From: Phoronis australis
Lineage: Eukaryota; Phoronida; Phoronidae
Assembly: GCA_002633005.1 (NCBI GenBank)
Contig: NMRA01000101.1
Span: 261,766-325,765 of the forward strand
Direction of reading: 5' to 3'
Length of the DNA: 64,000 nucleotides
Part shown: piece after piece, positions 1 through 13,400 of the stretch
Layout: every line of letters starts with the position of its first letter
How positions within the stretch are numbered: position 1 is the stretch's first letter
Made by a program: the position numbers and the translations under genes
The notes under the pieces: model-generated
Databases searched by the model: none
What the model saw: the letters and a program-made list of their open reading frames with translations, nothing else
Told to the model about the DNA's origin: nothing

Positions 1-1089
1 TATGCTCAACCGAGATTAAATAATTTTTTAGAAATAGTTGTGTGGAGTGCAAGACCAGCTTTTCATGAAACAGAACCGAGAAATCGGCAACAAATAATCT
101 GCTTAAATTTCTTTCACAGTGCCCCTTGACTCCATGATTTATCACTCAAGCCATTTTTAAAGCCCCCAAAACAGTGCAGCAGTAACATCACCTAGTGTCC
201 AGACAAGGAATCAATCTTTTCTGTAACCTAGAAAGTTAACATACTGTCATATGCCCATAATTGCTTCTAGCCATGGTATGTAACGCATAAGGCCAGTTTT
301 AAAACAGGAGATTGTTGCTTCAAATTTGGCATTTGATACGAGTGTGGGTGTTTTGCATATTCAAGTCGCCATGAGTAGCTTTGATGTGATTGAAATAAAA
401 AAACATCTTGGGTTAGCTTAATTAAAGTTTCTTAACTAATATTTACAGTGTACAAAACAGCTTAAAACGTACAATAAAACCAATGTTTACTAAAAAATGG
501 TACTTAAAAGAATAGATACATTCTGAAACAGTGTGCTCTACAATTTCACAATTAATAGCGCCACACACAGAATAACATTACTACACACTAAGAGGCTCGT
601 CATGATTTCCAATTTAAAAATTTAACTTCTTGAAATGACATGATCAATCTTATCTTATTCCATCAATGCAAAAGAAGACTAACCCCCTTTCTACACATGG
701 CCTCGTATGATATCAAAGCATAAAGAACCTCGTCCAGCACACCTGTATTACACAGGCAGGGCCATCTCTCCACATTCCTACAAGTCCCTATATCTTTGTT
801 TAAAAGGGGGACAAAGAACGATGCATAAGACAGTTCAGTAGTGGTGACATTGCTGGTAACCTAAACATTATGTTTCATTCCTTGTGTAAGGATTATGCCA
901 AAACCGACAGCTTATTCCTCATTTCTTGGTTTGCAAAAGAATAGGAAAAGGTGGCATTATTTGTTGTGCCACCAGTGTTGAGCACATCACTTGCCACCAC
1001 CGACCTAGTCACATATCTCAACTGGATGCACCAAGATGCACTCACTGATTCCCTATACAAAATAGACATCCAATTAAGTTGCGAGTGAG
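1..1089. other. Downstream flank of EDC4; 3' UTR end not seen
   Basis: No coding exon, RNA gene or convincing repeat was recognised. I saw no AATAAA on the minus strand here, so the EDC4 3' end cannot be placed. It may lie beyond the window start. Confidence 0.3.
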
Positions 1090-1480
1090 TTAATTTTAAT
1101 ATCCTTACTTGATGAGTGACTGTGACGCTATCAACATTCTCATCAGTTCAGTCATTCTATTGGCCAGCTACATGTAGACATTCAAGTGTACTAAAATTTT
1201 GTTTTGATATCCTCACTTCATGTATGACTGATGCCATCAACAACATTGTTAGGGGGAATGTGGATGAGTGTGTTAGTTTTAATATCTTCACTTCACGAGT
1301 GAGTAAGATGCAATCAATAACATTCTCATCAACTGCACCATTCCACTGAACAGGTAGATGTAGACAAGTGCATTCATTTTGATGTCTTTACTTTAAGAGC
1401 GACTGTGACGCCATCAACAACATTCTCATTGGTCGTGTCATTCTAGTGGCCGGGTGGGTGTGGATGTACTCATTTAATTT
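1090..1480 (-). repeat. Degenerate tandem array including the EDC4 stop-codon segment
   Basis: Four diverged copies of one segment begin near 1098, 1206, 1281 and 1381. Spacing is 108, 75 and 100 bp, the 75-bp unit carrying an internal deletion. The unit at 1381-1480 contains the last codons and TAA of EDC4. The other three lie downstream in the transcript sense, in the 3' UTR. Shared blocks read in plus orientation as a T-rich ATATC(T/C)T(T/C)ACTT stretch followed by a CATCAACAACATTCTCAT-like stretch. Confidence 0.75.
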
Positions 1481-4400
1481 CTGCGCTAGAGTTCTCAACA
1501 CTGTGGGCATATGTTCCTGGGTGATAGAGTGCGAGGGGTCAAGGTTCATCACTGCCTCCTCAAGGTACCTGAAATAGACACTTAATTATCAGCTGACGGT
1601 TTCCTGCATCAACTTTTTTATCACTTGATTCAAACGACTCAATAATATTGGCTAATATTACATAGGTTTAAAGGAAAAAACTGGATACAGCCCCACTTAT
1701 CAGTTGTGACCTATTTACAGTGCCAATTTCTTATAACTACATTTTCATGACCAAATCATACCTTTACACTGTTCAGTGCCTGTGAAATTTCTTTTAATGC
1801 CAATACAGTTACAAGGCAAAAGAAAACCGACAAAATGACCCACTATTCAGCATCCTCGTGGCTGAGCTCAAGTGGAATTCCCTCTATGATAGTTGAGTAT
1901 AAGCGGAATTGACTGACAGTCATGGTAGCTATCCATCATGGCGGGCAATTTAAATCAAGAGGAAAAGCTATCCACTGTTCCTCCAGTTCAGATCTAATCA
2001 ATCGTACACGAATGCCATGATATCCTTAAAGGATGCACCTCATGACAAACACAGACAACTGATACATTATAAGTAGGTAACCTGTTGCCACACTGCTACA
2101 TGTGAATCACCCTTTCTATCACAAGTTGCATCGGATTAAAGCCGACACATGTACATATACTGTACATTAAAAAATGGATTCTGCCTCATTTCACATCAGT
2201 TACAACGTAGGCACCAGTTCCATTAAATGTCACCAGCATGCCGGCTTAGGCCTGCACATTGATGAAATAATTGGAAGTCACGAAAATTGTGGTTTCCAAA
2301 ACTCTCCAAGCTCCACTCACATCAGTAACGGACTGGTTTTGAATATCTTGTGTTCTTGCAATTTTCCAAAACTATAAAAACCACTTCCTGTTATCAATCC
2401 ATAAAATGAGCTGATTTAAAGAAATGAGAACCAATAACAACGATAATGATCAACGTTTCACACAAACTTCTTTAAAATGAACTTGACTTTAACCGAAGAA
2501 GTCACTGACATTGAGGACAACTTCTAAAGACATCCTCGAAGGTAATACGCTTCAGTTCATTTTGTGAATTATTGTTCTTTTTCAATAAGCCAACTGGATG
2601 GCAGGCAACCAAGTAATCGTAGGTGAATTTCATAGAGGCACAAGGAGCCCTTTACTGACAACCAAAAAAATGTTTTTAGCATGCCTTTTTAGGGTTTACG
2701 CAGATTTTTCCTTTAAATTATGGTAATGTCCTTCCTTATGTCCTGGATCCACCAAAGAAAGAACATTAAGTGACCACATACTTGTGCTTCAGTTCTGTGT
2801 AGTTCTCCAGGTTGGCGGCCAACTGCTGTATGAGAGAGAGTAGCACTGGCTGTTGTAGCGGACAGGGGCTCTGACCAAACACATGGCTGGGGTCTACTGA
2901 CTCACACGCAAAGATGACCAGGTTGAGGTCAGAGGCAGAGAGAGCCTGCAGGATATATACAGATTGGAGGAAGTTCTCATTAAGCAGTCTGCTTTGAAGA
3001 AATCAATGCACAAATGAAGACGCCACAGACAGAGACAAAATGTATAAAGTTAACATGGTGAGCCTCACTAAATATAAAAAATATTGATTCTGAGCCAAAA
3101 GGTGTACCTCAAAAATCTTTATTTTTAATGCCATTTTCCAAAATCCTTGATACAATAGACATTGTTAAACTTCAGTTATTCAAACGAAACTTCCCCTATA
3201 AATATTCACAGTCCAATAGAAAACCATAGTTTGTAATCTAGATCATAACCTACGTCAAGTAACAGCACTTAACTTCCATCAGACAATGTTTTGAAAAAAT
3301 GGAAAAACAAAGGAAGGGTAATTTTGGCAATTATCTTTGTCTGACATCACTGATATTTTACCGTACACCAACCAACAAACAACAAGCGTGAGAACTAATC
3401 CTGAGCCAGGATGTATTTTGTGTACACTCGACTAATGGTATCACCTGTTGGAAAGCAGCATTGTACTGGCCTTGCTGAAGGAGTTGCAAGACCTGAGCCT
3501 GAAGTTGTTGGGGGTCAGGGGCAGGTGTAGCAGCCCCAGACCGTACAGCCTGCACGATACTATCGCTGATGGTGGCATGATGAGACTTTAGGGCTGCTGA
3601 CACTTCTTCCTTAACTAGACTTCTGATATCTGATGTCAGTGAGTCTTTGAGTCTGAGAAGAATGAGGTGTATTAATGAACACAGTAAAAAGCCCACTTTC
3701 ACTTGTGAAAGACAGTGGGACTAGAATGTTGTTATGTTGTTCTCATAGCAGCATTCTGTACTCTTCCAAGAAATGTAACAGACAAAACTGACACACACAG
3801 CTTATATGATTCTCCATCTATTTATTACACAATTACTCAATTGTAGACCTTGAAAGGAGTTTTACAAATTTCCTTCAAACTTTTGATGGTTGTCAAGGGT
3901 TACAAAGCATTATTTTATTTCATAGAACTGGATGGGAAAGTGTCTGTTAATGGGTCAAAACCTGGTTTGGTATCTTCAAGTAGTTACAGCTCCCAATCCA
4001 ATGTCTTGCTATGCCTGTTCACAAGTAACAGCAGTTGTCAAGCAGATATAGGTGTCTTAAACATGGTAGTTCCTGTGTATTGCAATAAATTCATTAATCA
4101 ACAGTACATATTGTTATGTATTGTGTTGTTTCCTCCTATTGTCTATTATTATTGTAGGTGTGTGTGCGCGTGTGTGTGTGTTCGCGTGCGTGTTGTGTGT
4201 ACATATACTTTGATTGTGGTCAGCTATTAATGGCCTATGGCTTTGCTGACCACCTAATCATGTAATTCTGCTGTTTTTATGACTGAAGATGGATTGTGTG
4301 GTTTTAGTATAAGCAGACATATGAGAAAAAATATTTAGGAATTAGATATTAATTATAAATAAATAATGTACGTCATTTCAAAACAACAGATGACAAAATT

Positions 4401-7400
4401 TGCACATTACTTGGCTACACCCCTTTCCTTCGACTCACCTATGGGAAAAGCCAGAGAACTGTCTATCAAGTTCTGCCTGAACATCATCGCGCACTGTCTG
4501 TTGCAGTTTTCCAATGGATGAGCTGAACTCCTGAACAAAGCTCTGCACCTGACCTATCACAGGGTCCCTGTAGTCCTTCTGTCGACGATGCCAACTCTGC
4601 ACTTGACTGTCCAGTTGTTTCATGTCTATGGGCAACATCATATACACATGGACAGTGTAAACTAGACTTCAGACACTATATTAATGAAACAACTGACTTC
4701 ATTTTAATGATAACTTGGAAATCACATGATGAATATATTAAATGTAAACTATCTACTAAAATAATAAATACTTCAAACTAAAGAACTTATCAAAAATGGA
4801 CACGAAAAAACAATTTGAAAATTAAATTTGATAAAAATCTGCCAAGTTATAGCTTGAAAGCTCACATTCTTTTGTCCCTTCTTGAAATGTGTTGTTAATC
4901 TGCGAAAACATCTCCTGAACAGCTTTCTCAAAAGATGGCACCACAATGGACTGCATACTCTCCCTGTAAGATGACGTCACAGTTCCCATAACAGCACTGC
5001 CTGCAGACGTACCGATGGCTTCGATTGTTTGCTGTAGAAGACATTTTGAAATTGTATGCATCAAGATAACATCCAATACAAACGTCTCGTATGTTGAGTT
5101 TTAGAGACCACATACCAAGTCTTTCAAAGGTATCATTACATGACCAGACGGCCAATTTCAGACCTGACACTGTCATCGCAGTCCTGCATTGTTCTTAGTG
5201 CTTGTCTCACCTTCTGAGTGTTTTCATTTCAGATTTTGAATGGTGTTTCTGGACGACAAAGCTACTGTAAACTTTACATTCCTTGAAGTACACAACCAGC
5301 TAAATGAAGAGGTTTCACCACACAAGAAAACAACACACCATGAAGACATAGCAAACTATGAATTAGACAACCATGCTTGAAACAGCATATTACATACCAC
5401 CTACCACTGCATATTACACACCACCTGCCACTGCATATTACACACCACCTGCCACTGCATATTACACACCACCCGCCACTGCACATTACACACCACCTGC
5501 CACTGCACATTACACACCACCTGCCACTGCATATTACACACCACCAGCACATGTGAAGCTCTATCTATCCATCTTACCTTTGACTTAATTAACTTTCCTA
5601 TATTTTCCTTCACTACTGAGTCCGTGGCGGTCAGTTTCTGTGCAAGATCTTTGTGCAGTTGTTGCTTTATTGGCTCAATTAAATTGGATATAGCTGCAAG
5701 GAGTGAGATCATTTGAGGCAACAGGGAGAATTGAGGCTGGAGTGACACGAAAAAGATAACATTAAATTATTGCACAAGGGCTTAGGTTGTTTTCATCGCT
5801 TAGAATCGGGTTTCCTTGCCATGACTGGAATTATGGTGAAACGATTTCAATGCCCACAAGTCATAACTTGAAGTTGTGTTTCTGGTACAAACCTTCTTGC
5901 CAGAGTTAGAGGCCTGACAGGATTACCCTACTATCAAAAAAGTCTTACACTAACTTGTAGTTTGAAAATGATTTTATTCTGAATAATATTGAAAAAAACA
6001 CAAAACCAAGCCGTCTCACCTCATTTCATCAAACTGATGAATGTGTAAATTAAAGAAAAATGCACCGATTTCAAAGACGCCTATTTTTACTTTCGAGGCT
6101 ATCAACTCATCACCGCTCTTAATTGCATGCTGCCAGTGGTAAATCATCCACACCTACCACATGGCTTGAGTTACTCAAATCTCATAACATACTTGGTAGA
6201 ATCGTGCTCCTCATCTCCGCCCTCACTGTTGACTCTAACCTGTCGTTCAACCCACTGTTGATAGACTGTCTCATCTCATTAAGAAGTCGCTCCGTGGCTT
6301 GGCTATCCTTGGCCTGGCGGGAGGTCAAGACTTGCTGTAGTCGCTGACCTGACCTAGTTAAGGACAAATAGGCACGTCGTTCCACAGCCCAGCAAATTAA
6401 TTTGTAGAAATCATTCAACATACAGCTTTTCCATAATTTTACCATTAAAATATATAATGACATGCATATAACTGCATACATAAAACAACTGGAAGACATA
6501 AAGGAATGCTGCAAACTAAAATAAGGTTGTTACAGAACTAAAGAAGCAATTATCCCAGAGTGATTAAACTTGCCCTTTCCATGCAGGGTGCATGAGTATT
6601 GAATATGTCAGCAGGGTTACCACATTTGACTGATGTGCCACATTCACCTCAGAACAAAACAAGAAAATGGAAAGTTTCTTTATTGAGATATCGTAATAAA
6701 CATTTTCCAAGTTGAAGTCTTAAATTTCTTGTTATGACCCTGACACTGAGGTCAAAGTCATTAAATTCAACTGCCGGCTTGAGAGGCCACCACCTACACC
6801 TTGATACAAAATATGAACTTCATTCTTAAGATACTGTGCCCACATTTCCTAAATACAAACTTGAATCTCTTGCAGTGACCTTCAAACTGGCGTCAAGGTC
6901 ACCAAAACAGACTGGTGCCTGGAGATGCTTAACCAAGACAGAATATGAACAAAATCTAAAGCGTCCCTCCAATGACATTTTCTAAGAAAAAACTTTATTT
7001 CATTGCTGTGATGTGTGGAAAGGGTGTCACCAATACACAAAGTGTGTTAACGAGACAAACAGTGAAGCAAAATATGTCATAATGCAAGATGAAGCTCGCG
7101 TATAAGCCAACAGGTTGTGAAACCCGGTTCCCTGCTCCAGTCCTAGTCAAACTCAGTCCTGAGACGGCACAAGACCACCAAATGAGGTTCGCCCACCGAA
7201 CACAGGATTCCCAGCATTACAAAACACGTCCCAACATGCCTTCATGAACTTGCTGAAAATCCCAACCCAAGTTCAAATATTCTGTCACACAACTCCCACC
7301 AAATATTTCTATGTAGTTTCATGCAATCTATTCCGTGATTAACAAGACATCGGCTGTGACACACTTGAAAGTGACAAGCTGACCTACACTTCACCAGCTG

Positions 7401-10400
7401 ACCTACATTTCACCAGCTGACCTACATTTCACCAGCTGATCTACATTTCACCCCACCTGGAGTGAATCAATGCACTTAAAGTTTCAGTGTTAAGATATGC
7501 TAATTATATTTTTTCCAAGCTGACAAATTTAGCATTATTTTGAAAATTAAAACCAAGAAGGAAATTTGAATACATTACAGCCGCTGTCATAACCACAAAA
7601 CATAGCTTGGAATAAAAATTGAGAACAAAACAGTGAGTGTTTGACAGCTGAAATAAAGTTGTGGACTTCAGAGATTGGTATTTGCCCACGACTCCAAACT
7701 TAGGAGAACATCATGAAAAAAAGTCCACCAATTTTAAGCGTGTTTTGAATTTCTAACAGCACGATGTCTTGATGTGAAAACTGTGTCTCAGATTGTTATT
7801 AAAGTTTTCATTATTTCTATGTTTAATTTGGAATCAAGAGACATATTCTTCTAGAGAAGTGTTAACATCGAACATGTTTTTTTGATAAAAACATCAAGTT
7901 AACGCTATTTTGGAAAATCGCATACACTGTTTTTGAGCATGTTTATCAAAGTTTTAATGTTGAACGCTTGATGAATGCTGGTGAAAGGACTTTTTCCCAA
8001 TCAATGTACTACTCACAAACATTTATTGCTAAAAATGCATGGTCGCATGACCACACGAATGTGAACGAAATGAATTGATTTATCTTGACTCCTAGTTTCA
8101 GAAAATATATCCATTTATTGGTTGTCAGTTGCTAGTTACTTTCAAGAAGACACGTGACCTTTAAAACCAAATAATGCTTCAAATGCTAAAACAAATAACC
8201 AAACTACACACTCGTTTATCACATGAAATCAACCCAACTACAACAGACTCTAAACAGTCAAAATTATGAGCATGTTTGACAAAAGAGGATACTGTCGCTG
8301 CGACTTTGCTGTTTTATTGAACTTTCCACTTTGGCCCCTAGACTGGACTCCAGGTGACGCAACTGGTCCTGCAGTCTTTCCAGAGCATTGCTGGGGACAG
8401 AGGGAGGGCGGAGAACAGCCTGCTTCAGCTCTTGTATCTCCTCCCTCTGGGCGTAGAGGAGCTGAGTGAGCTGCACCAGTGACTCCTGTAGGTGGACGAC
8501 GTCTGACAAGGGTACCGCTTTAGCATCAACAGTATCACTGAAATGAGATGTAGTGCTTGGTAATGCAAGGATATGATCAATCCATGTATCATCATTATGT
8601 AAGTTAGACGTATACACATTATTCAAAGCTGACTCTCGAGTTAGAGCACTAGGTTTTTAACCTAACATGTGCTACTCACAGAAAAACACCGGTGCGATTT
8701 CGATGTGCCAATAACTTAAAATTCCAAGAGAGGAGACATTATACCCTTATTGTGAGATAAGCGTGATTGAGAGTGAATACCATTTCTTGCTTGTGTGCGC
8801 TTTGTATGTGAACCTCCATGAAAGGTTAGCATCCCAGTTGGTATAGTAGACGTACCACCTTTTTGATCACTTGATGAGTTCACAAAATGTTAATGTCATA
8901 ACCAATGAAGAATGAAGCCAGATTCCTATTCCATGCAGAGAAACAGATGTGCTGTATTAAATGTTTTGAATGCTAGTTTTTGTTGTTTTGTTTTTCTTTC
9001 ACCTTTGCTTTTTGTTTAAACTGACATGTTTGTTTGTGTTCGTATAGTGTTTTTATTTAAATTAGGGCCGGTGGCCTAATTACACTAAATAAATGACTTC
9101 GATCAACCCGTGATTCAGTTTTTCTCATCACAAGACATCATCAGTCAAGAATTTAATTATTAAGACATTATAAAGGAGTGTCGGAATTTTTAGTTCTGTT
9201 GATACAGTGCTTGATTTGGCGACCTAGGGAAAATCCCAAGTCGCCACTTTGAGTTTCAAAGTCACACAATAATTCCCCAAAATTTGTTTAAAAGTTTGTT
9301 GACTTCAAATTTCGTAGATTTATTGCCTTTGGTTCACAACCACTTCGTTTTTTGCGTGAAATCAGTGCACACATCTATCACGCGCTTAAATTACATTAAG
9401 AAGTAAACAGACAAAAGATTGGGAAAAATCGGGCAAGATCGGTGAAACACATGCCTCCAGTGTATGTGATCATCTGAGTTCTATGTTTGTTATTAGGAGG
9501 AAATGAATTAGAGAATGAAAGTACATATTTTTTATGGGGAGAAATTGAAGAGGTAGGCAAAAGATCCCAAGAATGGAGTGCTGCATGACCTTTATCTAGT
9601 CAAAGATTTCGACGTCTGTTTTGGACACCTCAGATTTCGTTTGGCAATGTGGGATTTTTCTGCCAAGACGCCAAATGCGACTTGTCGTCAAGCTAAGTGT
9701 CAAGCACTGTACAAAAGGTAAAAAGCCCCTGGTGCAGTTAATCGCTTTTCCTCAATATTATCTAACTTCACAATTCACAGAGTTGTATGAAAAAGCTAAG
9801 CGCATCAGCCATTTCTGAGGTGTAATGTTTCAAGAAGTAAGCCATATTTGGACATTCTTCTAGTCATACATAACAGTAAGACTCAGAAGAGGAATATACA
9901 ATTTCGAACTAGTTCATGTCCCTCACAAACAAATAGCACCGCAGAATGTACAGGTACGAACACACACAGTACCACAGCACTATATACCTGGATGAGGGCT
10001 GCTCCTCATCACCAGCTCCACCACTTTCTTCAGCACTGTATGCTATGTTCACTTCATCAACTGCACTGGTGTCAGGGGGAACGATCCTGGCCATTGCAAA
10101 TAGTACGTGTTAGAAAATCACGATATAGTTGGAATATTAACCAATATCACTGTTGACAAGTCATCTTACTCTAAATGCACAATCCCAAGTCGACACAGTC
10201 TTCTGGCAACCATCAAATCAAACACAAGAGCAACACGGAGCATTGAAATACACCCACGACTGCACCGCAACTGCGTTGCTTCAAGTTTGGTGACAAAAAA
10301 CACAAAAAACAATAGAATGGCCACTAGGAGGTGTAATGAAGGTGAAATTCAAATGAAACAGAGTCGGTGTTGTTGTCTATGTGATATTGACCTATATGCT

Positions 10401-13400
10401 AAGTTTCATGAACATCCATCCAGGAACTTTGAAAAATTTCACAAACAAACATCGATGGGTTTTGGAAATACAGCACCAGATGCTGAGTGAACAGACGGGG
10501 ACGACGGCATAATGCACCGACATATATGTAAATGTATGCGTGGTGCATGAAAAACAAGGTGAAGTGAAGAAGTTTGTTTCCAAGATCACCTACATAAAGC
10601 AGACCTGGTTATGAACAACACTATAATTATTAAACATAAAGCAGACCTGGTTATGAACAACACTATAATTATTATACATAAAGCAGACCTGGTTATGAAC
10701 AATACTATAATTATTATACAGAAAGAATGAACACTGTCAAGAACTTCAAAACTAACATTGCTTGAAAAATACCAAAAACTGGACTTGCAAAATTTTGTAC
10801 CATCAATGAGTGTTTGAAAATCTGAATCAGAGGGTGAGGACACCCAGGTGAGCAAGCCAAGGCATTGTCACTAGATAGACTAGTGGTTTCATTAACTGGT
10901 ATAACAGGTACCTATGCTTGTCCACATTGGGAGGCTTTGGCCACGAGTAGTCATATACAGAATTCTCTTTAACGACACCCTCAGTCTCCTTTTCATGAGT
11001 CTGCGGTGATTCCTCTTCCTCTTCTTCTTCATCCCTTTCTTCCACCACTTCCTCTCCCTCAGCTCCTCCACCACCCTCCTCCTCATCGTCATTGTCGTCA
11101 TCAGTGCCCTCTGTGTCTACCGTAGGCCCAGCGGTGCGTGCTAGGATATCGCTGACCTCCTGACTAGTGGAACTTGAGCTCTCTGATGACCTGATGAAAC
11201 AGAAAGCCGACTAATTACAATGAATGAATAAAATACAATGTTACATTAATATTTATATGCTGTAACTGGGTGTTATATCAGTCACACATACCACAATGTT
11301 GATGAGAACTGGGCTCTGTTTCATGAAAGTTTAGAGCTCAAGTTTGATTGCTGCCATGACGTCAACAGCATTGTTCAACAAGTGCAACGTGACATGTGAT
11401 GAAAGGCACTATGTTTATTTCAGTCTTAGTTATTGACTTATGACTAAAATAGTTTCATGAAATGGAGCCCAGGCATCTGCACGAGTCTACACTATGTTTA
11501 AGGTAACTGCCTACCTCCTAATTTCTTAATGAATAACTATTTAATTATTTAGTAAAACTATGCATGTGTCCTTAGTGGTCACAGAATCTTACTATGTGCA
11601 CAAAACAAATGCCATGATGTTCGTAATCACATGACACCATTTGTTCAGCAGTCAATTTGCTAAAAGACCCTGAACTATTGTGGTGCAGAACTCCTACCAG
11701 AAATAACTACATGCTGATTATTATTGTTGTGTCTATTAAGAGCTTCATGAAAATAGACGTGGGTGTCACTGTACAGTTCTCATTAAATATTACCTCAGTT
11801 TGGCTCTAGTGTTGAACATGTCATCGATGGTGTCAGTACTGGTGCTATGTAGCGATGACGTTAGCTTGGTCTCCTCGTTAGGAGTGACTGGGGGAAGGGG
11901 AAGGGTCGACGGCTCCAACAAATTGCCTGTATCTGTGCTGAGTCTGAAAGATGAACAGGGCAAAGGTGACAAGTTAGGAGAAAATTCAACACTGAAACTG
12001 AATGCAGACAAATGTAATACTAATCATTGAAATGAAATGATCACTTCATTGAATAGCACGGTTAGGGGTAGAGTCAGCTTCTTCAGAAAACTGCCAGTGT
12101 TGATGAGGGCGCTGGGTTACAAGTAGTGTCAACCAATGGACGGCAATAGTCTGATATAAGGTGCCCGTATTTTGAGAACCAGTTTGATGCCCGTTATTCA
12201 GTGGAGAATATTGGTTCTCAAAATGCAGGCATGTTATATCAGACTATTACCCAATGGACTCACAGGTTGTTACGTGTTTTGTTGGCGTTGGTGAAGACGG
12301 TTTAAGGAGGTTGTCCAAGTAGAGAAATATAGCAACATGGATTAAATGAAAGATATAACCACCATCATATCATCAAGATTTGCACCAGGATGCAACCTCG
12401 AACAAGGCGTAGATTGTGCACGCAAATCAACAAACCCACACCTGGGCCGTATGTTGACTACAAAAGGCAAATAGCTTGCATAACACATTACCTTAGAGTC
12501 TGCACCGGTGTGATGTCATCGTCGACCTGATCTGACCTGGTTGATGACAAGAGGTCATCATTCAGTGCTGACACCTGGGTGAAGCTTGCAGAACTCGTAT
12601 TGCTCAAGTGAATGCTATCTGGAGTGGCTGGGTTTTGGCTGCCAACCAATAAAACGCAACAATCAAAAGTCAGAATAGCAAAGATAATCACAAGCAGTTT
12701 TGTCAAGACAATGTAAGACATAAAGTTCACAATTATTCAATATCCAGTACAACAGCAAGTCAAGAACACCATACCTTATTTCAATATTTCGTCTGCACTT
12801 TTAACAACCTGAAATCATCCTATTTAAAGAACTGCGGCTTAAGACTGCCAATGCCTGCCATAAATTTTTAAATTCAAGAATGGAGATGTTTGTGTAACCT
12901 ATTTAGTTAAGACAGCAAAGCAAATCCCACTCTTGATAATGCAGCATTACACCCACAGTTCTATGACTTCCCTAATCATACCTGGGACTTGAGGCTGTTG
13001 ATGCTGTAAACTCCTCAGGGGTCATCAAGACAGGATGTGATGTGTCCAGACGATCATCAATATCAATGAGTGGCTGGGACACATCAACTGACTGGCTCAT
13101 GCTGATGTCAGACAAGCCATCGCGGAACGCTATTGACTCGTCACGTGACCCCGACTCTATGGATGGTGGAATAGACTGTGGTACGGATGAGATGGGCTTG
13201 AAGCGGATGAGTTGGTACTCCAGCGTTCTACATAATGATGAGTTTTTTAGATACAAAGTACATCTAACTGTCATAGTACTAGTACAGTTCAATAAAAGTA
13301 TTTCTACTCAATGAACAGTCGGTTCTTGAAAACACTTCAAAGCAAACTAGTTGGCTTTTTTAGATTTTGTGTCACTACGAATTACATAGTTATCCATTTT

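Larger units (their letters stand above)
1388..8537 (-). other. EDC4: EDC4 exons 19-26: C-terminal coiled coil and Ge-1 C-terminal domain
   Basis: Residues about 815-1288. Exon 19 starts a heptad-rich coiled coil (LTQLLYAQREEIQELKQAV). Exon 20 has RLESTVRAEMRSTILP, exon 21 KLTATDSVVKENIGKLIKSK, exon 22 VVPSFEKAVQEMFSQINNTF. The conserved helical Ge-1 C-terminal domain is in exons 24-26: LQLLQQGQYNAAFQQ, ALSASDLNLVIFACESVDP, VLLSLIQQLAANL, YLEEAVMNLDPSHSITQEHM. Family knowledge places oligomerisation and DCP2/XRN1 interaction in this half. The acceptor of exon 21 was set at 5693 and not at 5736 because only 5693 keeps the frame after exon 20 and yields the family motif around ISNLIEPI. Confidence 0.92.
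9988..13227 (-). other. EDC4: EDC4 exons 14-18: low-complexity Ser/acidic linker
   Basis: Residues about 508-815 are rich in Ser, Thr and Asp/Glu, with a nearly uninterrupted acidic run in exon 17 (11010-11105) that mixes Asp, Glu and a few Gly. The conserved spots are YQLIRFKPI at the start of exon 14, LMTPEEF near its end, and DYSWPKPP in exon 17. The family has a poorly conserved disordered linker here. All five exons enter and leave in phase 2 and have lengths divisible by three (246, 147, 150, 279, 99), so each could be skipped without a frameshift. Confidence 0.85.

Noticed and set aside
3850-4230. 126-codon plus-strand frame
   Set aside because: It lies in an EDC4 intron, ends in a TG microsatellite and resembles no protein I know.
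5274-5588. Open frames on both strands over 5274-5588
   Set aside because: They arise from the 24-bp tandem repeat in EDC4 intron 21; no start context, no family, and both strands open for the same reason.
5694-5736. Alternative upstream acceptor of EDC4 exon 21 at 5736
   Set aside because: Phase 0 there cannot join exon 20, which ends in phase 1. The acceptor at 5693 joins and gives the conserved motif.
6349-6353. Acceptor of EDC4 exon 20 at 6353
   Set aside because: It would need a two-base remainder from exon 19, which leaves one. The acceptor giving an exon edge at 6348 fits.
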